Origin: CAIWHR01 sp035541655
GTDB taxonomy: Bacteria; Pseudomonadota; Gammaproteobacteria; Burkholderiales; Casimicrobiaceae
Assembly (NCBI GenBank): GCA_035541655.1
Contig: DATKMY010000126.1
Location: 1 to 37,165 of the forward strand
Length of the DNA: 37,165 nt
Direction of reading: 5' to 3'
The translations under genes were made by a program, and so were the position numbers. The number at the start of each line of letters is the position of its first letter. Positions within the stretch are counted from its first letter, which is position 1. The notes below the pieces were generated by a model. It saw only the letters and a list, made by a program, of their open reading frames with translations, searched no databases and had not been told where the DNA came from. This document shows positions 18,967 to 27,152 of this stretch, piece by piece.

Positions 18967-19485
18967 ATGGCCATGTCCCCTGCACGGTTTCCAGTCTCCG
19001 TCGTCGTCGTGTGCACGCCGCTCGCCAACCGCTGGCAGAGCGAACGCTGGGAGCCCGTTGCGGTCGAAACGGCGCAGGAAGATTCGATCGCGGCAGTGGC
19101 GGCGGCCGTGCCGCTCGATGTCGCGGGAAAGCGCTGGCGTTTCGACGGATATGCGATCGAGCTGCACCGGTCGGAAGGCGAAGGCTACTACCTCAATGCG
19201 ACGGCTCCCGAGCCGAAGGTCTTCGTCATGTGGCGTCCCCTCGAGGGCGCTCCTGGCGATCCGGCGCAACCGCCGATTCGCCCCGAAGTCGTCACTGTCA
19301 GCTACAACGAGGCGGCGCGGCTCATGGACGGGGGCGAGCGTGTCGACGGCGTGCCGATGCCGGCAGAGATCCGCGAATGGATGACGCCTTTCGTCGCCGA
19401 GCACTACAAGCCCGAGCCGCGGCGAAAGCTGCGACGCAACGATCCGTTCGCCGATCGGGATGCAGCCGACGCGTCGCGGCGGTGA
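18967..19485 (+). CDS. DUF3305 protein of the formate dehydrogenase operon
   Basis: 172 residues, no membrane segment or signal. The N-terminal block PVSVVVVCTPLANRWQSERWEP identifies the DUF3305 family, which I know mainly from formate dehydrogenase clusters of proteobacteria; its biochemical role is not established. The C-terminus is basic and charged (RRKLRRNDPFADRD). ATG 18967 and ATG 18973 are both possible starts; the Shine-Dalgarno is weak. It is the first gene of the plus-strand formate dehydrogenase operon, followed after 30 bases by a DUF3306 protein, its usual companion. A maturation or assembly role is inference from context. Confidence 0.88.
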   Translation: MAMSPARFPVSVVVVCTPLANRWQSERWEPVAVETAQEDSIAAVAAAVPLDVAGKRWRFDGYAIELHRSEGEGYYLNATAPEPKVFVMWRPLEGAPGDPAQPPIRPEVVTVSYNEAARLMDGGERVDGVPMPAEIREWMTPFVAEHYKPEPRRKLRRNDPFADRDAADASRR

Positions 19486-19515
19486 CTGCAATCGTCGATG
19501 TGAACGGGGCGAGCG

Positions 19516-20226
19516 GTGACCGCTGACGATCCGGCATCGCGCGGCTTCTCGCTGAAGCGCTGGGCGGAGCGCAAGCTCGAGGCGTCGCGCGCGGCTTCCG
19601 CGAAGCCGCCCGCGGCTCCGGCCTCCGCGCTCATGGATCCCGCGCCCGCGGTGACGGCGTCTCCACCATCGCCGACATCGCCGGCGGCGGCGGACGGTGC
19701 GGCCGCCCGGGAGAGTGCGCTGGCGCTGCCCGCCGTCGAATCGCTGACGATCGACTCGGATTTCAGCGTGTTCCTCGGCCCCAAGGTCGACCCGGCGGTC
19801 AAGCTCTCCGCGCTGAGGAAGCTCTTTCGTGATTCGCGCTTCAACGTGATGGACGGCCTCGACGTCTACATCGACGATTACTCGATCGCCGATCCGCTCG
19901 AACCCGAGCTCGCGCGCAAGCTCGCGCACGCCCGCTATGTCTTCGATCCGCCGCGCACGCGCGTCAACGCGTCGGGGATCGTCGAAGACATCACCGACGC
20001 CGAAGCGCCGATCGGCGAGAACGCATCGGCGACCGATGCAACCGTCGCGGCAGCGGCGAGCCTGCCCGAAGGTGCGATGCCCCCGACGGCGGCAGCCCCG
20101 ACGCAGCCGACGGGCGCACCGGAAGCTGCGCCGGCAGGGACTACGCGACCGAACGGCGCCTCCGATAGCGCCTCCTCGACGATCGAGGGCAGGCTGCACG
20201 AAGGGTCCGAACCGGCGCGCCGATGA
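19516..20226 (+). CDS. DUF3306 protein of the formate dehydrogenase operon
   Basis: 236 residues from GTG 19516 (MTADDPASRGFSLKRWAERKLEA). The GFSLKRWAERK opening and the central DFSVFLGPKVDPAVKLSALRKLFRDSRFN match the DUF3306 family. Residues ~30-75 and ~155-236 are Ala/Pro/Thr-rich low-complexity linkers, the sort of composition expected in disordered arms. No catalytic motif is visible. The stop overlaps the next start (ATGA), coupling it to the large ferredoxin. DUF3305 and DUF3306 travel together with formate dehydrogenase genes; what they do is unknown. Confidence 0.86.
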   Translation: MTADDPASRGFSLKRWAERKLEASRAASAKPPAAPASALMDPAPAVTASPPSPTSPAAADGAAARESALALPAVESLTIDSDFSVFLGPKVDPAVKLSALRKLFRDSRFNVMDGLDVYIDDYSIADPLEPELARKLAHARYVFDPPRTRVNASGIVEDITDAEAPIGENASATDATVAAAASLPEGAMPPTAAAPTQPTGAPEAAPAGTTRPNGASDSASSTIEGRLHEGSEPARR

Positions 20227-22298
20227 GTCTCGACGGCGTCAGCCTCCACCTCTGCTCGTGCAACGCAACGATGCCCCTCGATCGGGACGCGCTCGCGCGC
20301 GCGCTCGAGCTCTCTGGCACGCCGGGCGTGCGCTCGATGCTTTGCCAGAAGGAACTCGCCGCGTTCGCGGGCGCTGCCGTCGGCGACGTGGTCGTCGCTT
20401 GCACGCAGGAGGCGAAGCTCTTCGGCGACGTCGCGGAGGAGGGCAAGCGCGCGCAGACGATCCGCTTCGTGAATATCCGCGAAACGGCGGGATGGTCGGC
20501 CGAAGCCAGGGCTGCGACACCGAAGATCGCGGCGCTGCTTGCGCTCGCGGGACTGCCCGAGCCGGAGCCGGTGCCTCGCGTCACTTATCGCTCCGAGGGG
20601 CAACTGCTGATCGTCGGCCCCGCCGGCGCGGCGCTCTACTGGGCGGAAGCGCTGTCGACGCAACTCGCCGTCACCGTCCTCGTCACGGGTCGCGCATCGG
20701 GCGCCGAGCTCCCAGCCGCGCGCACGTACCCGATCTATTCCGGCCGAATCGCCAGGCTCTCGGGATGGCTCGGCGCGTTCGCCGCCGAGTGGACGCAGGA
20801 GAATCCGATCGATCTCGACCTTTGCACGCGCTGCAACGCGTGCATCAAGGTCTGCCCGGAGCAGGCGATCGACTGGAGCTACCAGATCGACCTCGAGCGC
20901 TGCAAGGCGCACCGGAAGTGCGTGATCGCGTGCGGCGCGACCGCCGCGATCGACTTCGACCGCGAAGCGCACGTGCGCAGCGAGCGCTTCGACCTCGTCC
21001 TCGACCTGCAGCGCACGCCCGAGCTGAGGATGCACCAGCCGCCGCAGGGCTACTTCGCGCCCGGGGACGACGTCGCTGCGCAGGCGAAAGCCGCGGGCGA
21101 GCTCGCGACGATGATCGGCGCGTTCGAGAAGCCCAAGTACTTCGCGTACAAAGCGTCGATCTGCGCGCATGCGCGCGCGCAAAAGGTCGGCTGCACGCAG
21201 TGCATCGACGTGTGCTCGACCTCGGCGATTCGCGCCGACGGCGACGGCGTCTTCGTCGAGCCGCAGCTCTGCATGGGCTGCGGCGCGTGCGCGACGGTCT
21301 GCCCGTCGGGCGCGATGAGCCACGCGTATCCGCCCGTCCCGGAGCTCGGACGGCGGCTGCGGCTGCTGCTGTCGACGTTCGCGAAAGCCGGTGGGCGCGA
21401 CGCGGCGCTGCTGTTTCACGCGGAAGAGGGGCGGGCGGGCATCGCGCGGCTCGCGCGGCGCGGCCGAGGCCTGCCAGCCCGCGTGATCCCGCTCGAGGTC
21501 CATCACGTCGCGTCGATCGGCCTCGACGTGTGGCTCGCGGCGCTCGCGCACGGCGCGAGCCAGGTCGCCGTCATGCTTGGCGGCGCGGAGGCTCCGGAGT
21601 ACCGCGCCGCGCTCGCCGCGCAGATGGGCGTAGCGGACGCGATCGCCCAGGGGCTCGGATACCAGGGCGAGCACTTCCGCCTCTTCGACGGCTCCGACAC
21701 GATGGCGTTCGAGCAGGCGCTGTGGTCGTGGCAGGCGGCGCTGGGCGTGCGCGCCGCGGCGACATTCGCCTTCAGCGGCGACAAGAGGACGACTGCGGCG
21801 CTCGCGATCGAGCACCTCGCTGCCCACGCGCCGGTGCCGCGCCAGGAGATCGCGCTTCCGCCCGCGTCGCCCTACGGCACGATCGCCGTGAATCGCGACG
21901 CGTGCACGATGTGCCTCGCGTGTGTCGGCTCGTGCCCCGAAGGCGCGATCCTCGACAATCCGGAGACTCCGCAGCTGCGCTTCATCGAAGCGAAGTGCGT
22001 GCAATGCGGAATCTGCGCGAAGACCTGTCCCGAGAATGCGATCGCGCTCGCGCCGAGGCTGAACCTCGCCGCGGCGGCGAAGCGGCCGCGCGTCCTGAAC
22101 GAGGCCGCGCTCTTCGAGTGCATCGCGTGCGGCAAGCCGATCGGGCCCGAGAAGATGATCGCCAACATGCTGGGAAGGCTCGCGGCGCATTCGATGTTCG
22201 CCGATCCGGGCGCGCTCGAGCGGCTCAAGATGTGCGCCGATTGCCGGGTCAAGGACATGATGAAGAACGAGCGCGGGCTCGACATTCGCGATGTCTGA
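20223..22298 (+). CDS. Large multi-cluster 4Fe-4S ferredoxin-like protein of the fdh operon
   Basis: 691-residue cytosolic protein with at least five cysteine clusters: CTRCNACIKVCPEQAI (~203), CKAHRKCVIACGA (~226), CTQCIDVCS with CMGCGACATVCPSGAM (~325-365), and, after a ~190-residue cluster-free region, CMLACVGSCP-type DACTMCLACVGSCPEGAI (~560) and CVQCGICAKTCPENAI (~596). The last ~60 residues hold a further pair, CIACGK and CADCR, which could bind zinc or another cluster. The N-terminal ~190 residues carry CSCN and CQKE motifs and a possible nucleotide-binding GPAGAALYW strand. It overlaps DUF3306 by four bases and the chaperone gene by eight. An electron-transfer or cofactor-assembly role for formate dehydrogenase is inferred from context; no reaction is known to me. 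Confidence 0.85.
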   Translation: MSLDGVSLHLCSCNATMPLDRDALARALELSGTPGVRSMLCQKELAAFAGAAVGDVVVACTQEAKLFGDVAEEGKRAQTIRFVNIRETAGWSAEARAATPKIAALLALAGLPEPEPVPRVTYRSEGQLLIVGPAGAALYWAEALSTQLAVTVLVTGRASGAELPAARTYPIYSGRIARLSGWLGAFAAEWTQENPIDLDLCTRCNACIKVCPEQAIDWSYQIDLERCKAHRKCVIACGATAAIDFDREAHVRSERFDLVLDLQRTPELRMHQPPQGYFAPGDDVAAQAKAAGELATMIGAFEKPKYFAYKASICAHARAQKVGCTQCIDVCSTSAIRADGDGVFVEPQLCMGCGACATVCPSGAMSHAYPPVPELGRRLRLLLSTFAKAGGRDAALLFHAEEGRAGIARLARRGRGLPARVIPLEVHHVASIGLDVWLAALAHGASQVAVMLGGAEAPEYRAALAAQMGVADAIAQGLGYQGEHFRLFDGSDTMAFEQALWSWQAALGVRAAATFAFSGDKRTTAALAIEHLAAHAPVPRQEIALPPASPYGTIAVNRDACTMCLACVGSCPEGAILDNPETPQLRFIEAKCVQCGICAKTCPENAIALAPRLNLAAAAKRPRVLNEAALFECIACGKPIGPEKMIANMLGRLAAHSMFADPGALERLKMCADCRVKDMMKNERGLDIRDV

Positions 22299-22935
22299 GG
22301 AGGCGTCGCCGCTCGCGGTCCGTCTCGAGCCCGAGGACCAGGCGCGCGCGAGCTTCTACGCTCTCCTCGCACGGCTGTTCGGCGGAGCGCCCGATCCCGA
22401 GCTGCTGCGCGCGATCGCGGAGGCGGCGCCGCTCGCACCGGCCGAGCCTGCCGGGGAAGGCGATCGCCTTGCCTGCGACCTCGCTCTCGCGTGGGACGCG
22501 CTGCGAGCGGCGAGCGCGCGCACCGACGCCGAAGCGCTGCGCGAGGAATACCGGGCGCTGTTCGTCGGCGTCGGGCGCAGCGACGTAAGCCCCTATGCGT
22601 CGCACTACCTCGGTCGGCATTCGGGCCGTCCACTTGCGGAAATCCGCGCCGCCTTGGGAGATCTCGGGCTCGCGCGGCGCTCGACAGTCAGCGAATTCGA
22701 AGACCACATTGCCGTCGTGTTCGAGGCGATGCGCATGCTCGTTGCCGGTGATGGCGAGCGCCTGCCGAGCGAGATCGCCGATCAGCGCAAGTTTTTTGAA
22801 CGTTATCTGGTGTCGTGGGTCGCGGATTGCTGCGCCGCAATAGATCATTCTTCTGTTGCGAACTACTGGCGGCACGTTGCACAATTCGCTCGTTGTTTCG
22901 TGGGGGTCGAGACGGCTGCGTTCGCCCTTGGCTGA
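22291..22935 (+). CDS. TorD-family molybdoenzyme chaperone
   Basis: 214-residue all-helical protein of the TorD/DmsD family: EDQARASFYALLARLF at the N-terminus, LREEYRALFVGVGR with YASHYLG (the conserved E-Y-x-x-L-F and P-Y-x-S segments), then FEDHIAVVFEAMRML and the FFERYLVSWV helix. Such chaperones bind the Tat signal and apo-form of molybdoenzymes until the cofactor is loaded. Two Tat-signal proteins, including the catalytic subunit, are encoded just downstream, so it is most likely the dedicated formate dehydrogenase chaperone. The start overlaps the ferredoxin gene by eight bases. Confidence 0.9.
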   Translation: MSEEASPLAVRLEPEDQARASFYALLARLFGGAPDPELLRAIAEAAPLAPAEPAGEGDRLACDLALAWDALRAASARTDAEALREEYRALFVGVGRSDVSPYASHYLGRHSGRPLAEIRAALGDLGLARRSTVSEFEDHIAVVFEAMRMLVAGDGERLPSEIADQRKFFERYLVSWVADCCAAIDHSSVANYWRHVAQFARCFVGVETAAFALG

Positions 22936-22969
22936 TCCCTGCTTCATCACGCATTTTGCGGAGGCTCGC

Positions 22970-23206
22970 ATGCGAAACGCCAAGTCTCTCGAAAATTCCG
23001 CAGCGTCCTACGCGGCGCAGAAGTCCACCGATCCCGCACGTCGCCGCTTCCTTTTCACGCTGGGCGTGAGCGGCGCGGGCGCGGCGGCAGCGGCGTCCGG
23101 CGCCTTGCAGGCGGCGCCACCGCCGGAAAGCGCGCCCGCGGGCGACGACGGCGCGTACCGCGAATCGGAGCACGTTCGCGATTACTACCGCACGACCCGA
23201 ATCTAG
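22970..23206 (+). CDS. Small Tat-signal protein of the formate dehydrogenase operon
   Basis: 78 residues. ATG 22970 follows GGAGG by five bases; longer in-frame starts overlap the chaperone gene and are not conserved-looking. Residues ~24-48 form a twin-arginine signal (DPARRRFLFTLGVSG, then an Ala-rich hydrophobic stretch), and only ~30 polar residues follow (YRESEHVRDYYRTTRI). Short Tat-signal proteins of this shape commonly sit just before the catalytic subunit in betaproteobacterial formate dehydrogenase clusters. It may be a small accessory subunit or a chaperone decoy; function unknown. Confidence 0.85.
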   Translation: MRNAKSLENSAASYAAQKSTDPARRRFLFTLGVSGAGAAAAASGALQAAPPPESAPAGDDGAYRESEHVRDYYRTTRI

Positions 23207-23228
23207 GTCTCCAGGAGGAGGAAGGATC

Positions 23229-26138
23229 ATGCTGCTCACCAGGACGAGCGAGTCTGTCGCTGCAGCCGGTCCGCGTCTTCGCCGTCTCGCCGGGGCTCCG
23301 CTCCCGACGCTCGATCGGCGTACGTTTCTGAAGCGCTCCGGCCTGGTTGCCGGCGCGGGGGCTTTCGCAAGCCAGCTGCCCTATGGCGCGATCGGGAAGG
23401 CGTCGGCGCAAAGCGAGGCGAAGAAGCCCGAGGTCAAGCGCACCGTGTGCACCCACTGCTCGGTCGGTTGCTCGGTCGACGCGATCGTCGAAAACGGCGT
23501 GTGGACGAGGCAGGAGCCGGTCTTCGATTCGCCGCTCAACCTCGGCGCGCACTGCGCGAAGGGCGCGTCCGTTCGCGAGCACGGAATGCACGAGCATTCG
23601 ATGCGTGTCAAGAGTCCGATGAAGCTCGTCAACGGCAAGTGGCAGCAGATCTCGTGGGAAACCGCGATCGCCGAGGTCGGCGACAAGCTCGCCGCGATCC
23701 GGAAGGAGTCGGGGCCCGACGCCGTGTTCTGGGTCGGAAGCTCCAAGCACAACAACGAGCAGTCGTACCTGCTGCGCAAGTTCGTGTCGTTCTTCGGCAC
23801 GAACAACTGCGACCACCAGGCGCGGATCTGCCACTCGACAACCGTCGCCGGCGTAGCCAACACGTGGGGCTACGGCGCGATGACCAATTCGTACAACGAC
23901 ATGCAGAACACGAAGTGCGCGCTCTACATCGGCAGCAATGCCGCCGAAGCGCATCCCGTGTCGATGCTGCACATGCTGCATGCGAAGGAAACCGGAGCGA
24001 AGATGATCGTCGTCGATCCGCGCTTCACGCGGACCGCCGCCAAAGCCGACGAATACGTGCGCCTGCGCTCGGGCACCGACATCCCATTCGTGTTCGGCAT
24101 GCTCTATCACATCTTCAAGAACGGCTGGGAGGACAAGCAGTACCTGCACGACCGCGTCTACGGGATGGACAAGATCAAAGAAGAGGTGATGGCCAAGTGG
24201 ACGCCGGACAAGGTCGAGGAGGTATGCGGCGTGCCCGAGGCGCAGGTCTACAGGGTCGCGGAGGCGATGGCGAAGAACCGCCCGTCGACGGTCGTCTGGT
24301 GCATGGGGCAGACGCAGCACACGATCGGCAACGCGATCGTACGCGCCTCCTGCATCCTGCAGCTCGCGCTCGGCAATGTCGGCGTCTCCGGTGGCGGCAC
24401 CAACATCTTCCGCGGCCACGACAACGTGCAGGGCGCGACCGACGTCGGCCCGAACCCCGATTCGCTGCCGGGCTACTACGGCCTCGCGACCGGCTCGTGG
24501 AAGCACTGGGCCGCGGTCTGGGGCGTCGACTACGAGTGGATCAAGAAGCAGTATGCGTCGCAGGCAATGATGGAAAAGTCGGGGATGACGGTGTCGCGCT
24601 GGATCGATGGCGTCACCGAGAAGAACGAGCTGATCGACCAGGATTCGAACCTGCGCGCGATGGTGTTCTGGGGCCACGCCCCGAACAGCCAGACGCGCGG
24701 CAAGGAGATGGTCGAGGCGATGAAGAAGCTCGACCTCCTCGTCATCATCGACCCGTATCCGTCGGCGACCGCATCGATGTTCGCGATGGTGCGCAAGGAC
24801 GGCGCGTATCTCTTGCCCGCGTGCACGCAGTTCGAGACGTCCGGATCGGTCACCGCGTCGAACCGCTCTCTGCAGTGGCGCGAGCGCGTGATCACGCCGC
24901 TCTTCGAATCGCAGACCGATCACGCGATCATGCTCGCGTTCGCGAAGAAGTGGGGCTGGGACAAGGAGTTCACGAAGAACTACAAGATTGTCAAGCCCGA
25001 TCCGAACAAGTTCGACGAGCCCGAGATCGAGTCGATCCTGCGCGAGATCAACAAGGGCACGTGGACGATCGGATACACAGGCCAGTCGCCGGAGCGGCTG
25101 AAGCTCCACATGAAGAACCAGGCCACCTTCGACGTGAGGACGCTGCGCGCGAAGGGCGGGCCGTGCGACGGCGACTACTACGGGCTGCCGTGGCCGTGCT
25201 ACGGCAATCCGGAGCTGAAGCATCCGGGCTCGCCGAACCTCTACAACACGTCGGTCGCGATGATGGACGGGGGCGGCTGCTTCCGCGCCAACTTCGGTGT
25301 CGAGCGCGACGGCGTCAGCCTGCTCGCCGAGGACGGCTCTTACCCCAAGGGCGGCGACCTCACGACCGGGTATCCCGAGCTCGATCATGTGCTGATGAAG
25401 AAGCTCGGCATGTGGGACGAGCTGACCGACGAGGAGAAGAAGGCCGCCGAAGGCAAGAACTGGAAGACCGACCTGTCGGGCGGGATGATTCGCGTATTCA
25501 TGAAAGTGCACGGGAACCATCCCTTCGGCAACGCGAAGGCGCGTGCGATCGTCTGGAACTTCCCCGACGCGATTCCGCTGCACCGCGAGCCGCTGTACTC
25601 GCCGCGCCCCGATCTAGTGGCGAAGTATCCGGCGCAGGACGACAAGAAAGCGTTCTGGCGGCTGCCGACGCTGTACAAGACGGTCCAGCAGGAGAACGTC
25701 GCGAAGGACGTCGCGAAGAAGTTCCCGCTGGTCCTTACGTCCGGAAGGCTGGTCGAGTATGAGGGCGGCGGCGAGGAGACGCGCTCGAACCCCTGGCTCG
25801 CCGAGCTGCAGCAGGTGAACTTCGTCGAGATCAACCCGAAGGACGCCAACGATCGCCAGATTCGCGACGGCGAGTGGGTGTGGGTCAAATCCCCGACCGG
25901 CGCGCAGATCAAGGTCCAGGCGATGGTCACCGATCGGGTCGGACCGGGAACGACGTTCATTCCGTTCCACTTCTCGGGCTGGTGGCAGGGAAGGGACATG
26001 CTCGAGTTCTACCCCGAGGGCGCGCATCCGATCGTCCGCGGCGAGGCCGTGAACACCGCGACGACGTACGGCTACGACGCGGTGACGATGATGCAGGAGA
26101 CGAAGACGACGCTCTGCCAGGTCGAGAGGTTCGCCTGA
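23229..26138 (+). CDS. fdhA: Formate dehydrogenase catalytic (alpha) subunit, Cys-type, Tat-exported
   Basis: 969-residue molybdopterin oxidoreductase that oxidises formate to CO2. A twin-arginine signal (DRRTFLKRSG, Arg30-Arg31) indicates periplasmic export. A 4Fe-4S cluster is bound by Cys74, 77, 81 and 109. The active-site loop CDHQARICHSTTVAG has Cys201 where E. coli FdnG/FdoG have selenocysteine. Typical bis-MGD sites follow, such as GSNAAEAHP, VVDPRFTRTA, GQTQHTIGNA and RGHDNVQGATD, and the C-terminal cofactor-cap domain (LTSGRLVEYEGGGEETRSNPWL). The Shine-Dalgarno AGGAGGAGGAAGG is very strong. It is slightly shorter than FdnG (1015). Whether Mo or W is used cannot be read from the sequence. 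Confidence 0.96.
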   Translation: MLLTRTSESVAAAGPRLRRLAGAPLPTLDRRTFLKRSGLVAGAGAFASQLPYGAIGKASAQSEAKKPEVKRTVCTHCSVGCSVDAIVENGVWTRQEPVFDSPLNLGAHCAKGASVREHGMHEHSMRVKSPMKLVNGKWQQISWETAIAEVGDKLAAIRKESGPDAVFWVGSSKHNNEQSYLLRKFVSFFGTNNCDHQARICHSTTVAGVANTWGYGAMTNSYNDMQNTKCALYIGSNAAEAHPVSMLHMLHAKETGAKMIVVDPRFTRTAAKADEYVRLRSGTDIPFVFGMLYHIFKNGWEDKQYLHDRVYGMDKIKEEVMAKWTPDKVEEVCGVPEAQVYRVAEAMAKNRPSTVVWCMGQTQHTIGNAIVRASCILQLALGNVGVSGGGTNIFRGHDNVQGATDVGPNPDSLPGYYGLATGSWKHWAAVWGVDYEWIKKQYASQAMMEKSGMTVSRWIDGVTEKNELIDQDSNLRAMVFWGHAPNSQTRGKEMVEAMKKLDLLVIIDPYPSATASMFAMVRKDGAYLLPACTQFETSGSVTASNRSLQWRERVITPLFESQTDHAIMLAFAKKWGWDKEFTKNYKIVKPDPNKFDEPEIESILREINKGTWTIGYTGQSPERLKLHMKNQATFDVRTLRAKGGPCDGDYYGLPWPCYGNPELKHPGSPNLYNTSVAMMDGGGCFRANFGVERDGVSLLAEDGSYPKGGDLTTGYPELDHVLMKKLGMWDELTDEEKKAAEGKNWKTDLSGGMIRVFMKVHGNHPFGNAKARAIVWNFPDAIPLHREPLYSPRPDLVAKYPAQDDKKAFWRLPTLYKTVQQENVAKDVAKKFPLVLTSGRLVEYEGGGEETRSNPWLAELQQVNFVEINPKDANDRQIRDGEWVWVKSPTGAQIKVQAMVTDRVGPGTTFIPFHFSGWWQGRDMLEFYPEGAHPIVRGEAVNTATTYGYDAVTMMQETKTTLCQVERFA

Positions 26139-26140
26139 AA

Positions 26141-26233
26141 ATGAACTGCCCCGATGCTCACCTCGTTTTGCTGCCCTTCGAGGGGGCAGGCGGCGCCCCT
26201 TGGGTGGCCGCGCACGCGCTGAGCAAGGGATAG
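26141..26233 (+). repeat. Palindromic spacer between fdhA and fdhB, possibly encoding a 30-residue peptide
   Basis: The 104-base gap between fdhA and fdhB contains GC-rich palindromes: CTGCCC (26171-26176) with GGGCAG (26184-26189) around TTCG, followed by GGCGCCCC-type sequence. The same stretch is an open frame of 30 codons (MNCPDAHLVLLPFEGAGGAP...) from ATG 26141, ending just before the fdhB ribosome site. The composition and palindromes look more like a short interspersed GC-rich repeat than a gene, but the frame is open throughout. Transcript processing or stability control between the subunit genes is possible. Confidence 0.4.
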
Positions 26234-26242
26234 GAGGCAACG

Positions 26243-26908
26243 ATGGCCCGAATGAAGTTTCTCTGCGACGCCGAGCGCTGCATCGAGTGCAACGGCTGCG
26301 TCACCGCGTGCAAGCAGGAGCACGACATTCCGTGGGGCGTGAACCGCCGTCGCGTGGTGACGATCAACGACGGGGTCCCCGGCGAGCGGTCGATCTCGGT
26401 GGCCTGCATGCATTGCTCGGACGCGCCGTGCATGGCCGTCTGCCCGGTCGACTGCTTCTACCGTACCGACGACGGCGTGGTGCTGCACGACAAGGACCTT
26501 TGCATCGGCTGCGGCTACTGCTTCTACGCGTGCCCGTTCGGCGCGCCGCAGTTTCCGCAGGCGGGCGCGTTCGGTGTGCGCGGCAAGATGGACAAATGCA
26601 CGTTCTGCGCCGGCGGGCCGGAGCCTAACAACTCCGAAGCCGAGTTCAAGAAGTACGGCCGCAATCGCCTGGCCGAAGGCAAGCTTCCGGCTTGTGCCGA
26701 AATGTGCTCGACCAAGGCGCTGATCGGCGGGGACGGCGACGTGCTCGCCGAGATCTATCGGACGCGCGTCACCCATCGCGGTCGCGGCAGCGACGTCTGG
26801 GGCTGGGCGACCGCCTACGGGCGGCCCGATCAGCCGAAGCAGCAACCCGGGGCAACGCCCGGAGGGCCCGCGCCTGCGACGCCCCCAGCCGGAGGATCGA
26901 AATCGTGA
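26243..26908 (+). CDS. fdhB: Formate dehydrogenase iron-sulfur (beta) subunit
   Basis: 221-residue protein carrying four 4Fe-4S clusters that relay electrons from FdhA to the cytochrome b subunit. The four Cys motifs are visible: CIECNGCVTACK (~13-24), CMHCSDAPCMAVCP, CIGCGYCFYACP, and the pair CTFC ... CAEMC. Unlike E. coli FdnH it lacks a C-terminal membrane helix and ends in a Pro/Gly/Ala-rich tail, so membrane attachment must come from the cytochrome subunit. A strong AGGAGG lies five bases before ATG 26243. The stop overlaps the start of the following lipoprotein gene (GTGA). Confidence 0.95.
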   Translation: MARMKFLCDAERCIECNGCVTACKQEHDIPWGVNRRRVVTINDGVPGERSISVACMHCSDAPCMAVCPVDCFYRTDDGVVLHDKDLCIGCGYCFYACPFGAPQFPQAGAFGVRGKMDKCTFCAGGPEPNNSEAEFKKYGRNRLAEGKLPACAEMCSTKALIGGDGDVLAEIYRTRVTHRGRGSDVWGWATAYGRPDQPKQQPGATPGGPAPATPPAGGSKS

Positions 26909-27132
26909 TCCGCCGCGCAGTCGTCACGCTTGCGGCAGCGTCGGCGCTCGTCGCTGCGCTGACGGGATGCGGCGAGAGCCCGCAGGTCGTTCAATACAAG
27001 CAGGGCAAGTACCAGGGCAAGCCCGACGAGCCCGCGTACGCGACGGCGCCATGGAACGGCAACAAGCAGGAGTGGGAGCAGGCGCTGGCGACCCGCAACC
27101 AGAACCAGAACGAATACAAGCGAATTCGCTAG
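26905..27132 (+). CDS. Small lipoprotein between fdhB and the cytochrome b subunit
   Basis: 75 residues from GTG 26905, which overlaps the fdhB stop and has GGAGG nine bases upstream. The N-terminus is a lipoprotein signal: MIRR, a hydrophobic Ala/Leu/Val stretch, then lipobox LTGC with Cys near residue 23. The mature part is short, polar and Gln/Asn/Lys-rich (YKQGKYQGKPDEPAY, NQNQNEYKRIR). Small lipoproteins are frequent at this place in betaproteobacterial formate dehydrogenase operons. It may tether or stabilise the periplasmic subunits; no direct evidence. Confidence 0.85.
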   Translation: MIRRAVVTLAAASALVAALTGCGESPQVVQYKQGKYQGKPDEPAYATAPWNGNKQEWEQALATRNQNQNEYKRIR

Positions 27133-27152
27133 CGGGCCGCGCTGGAGGAATG

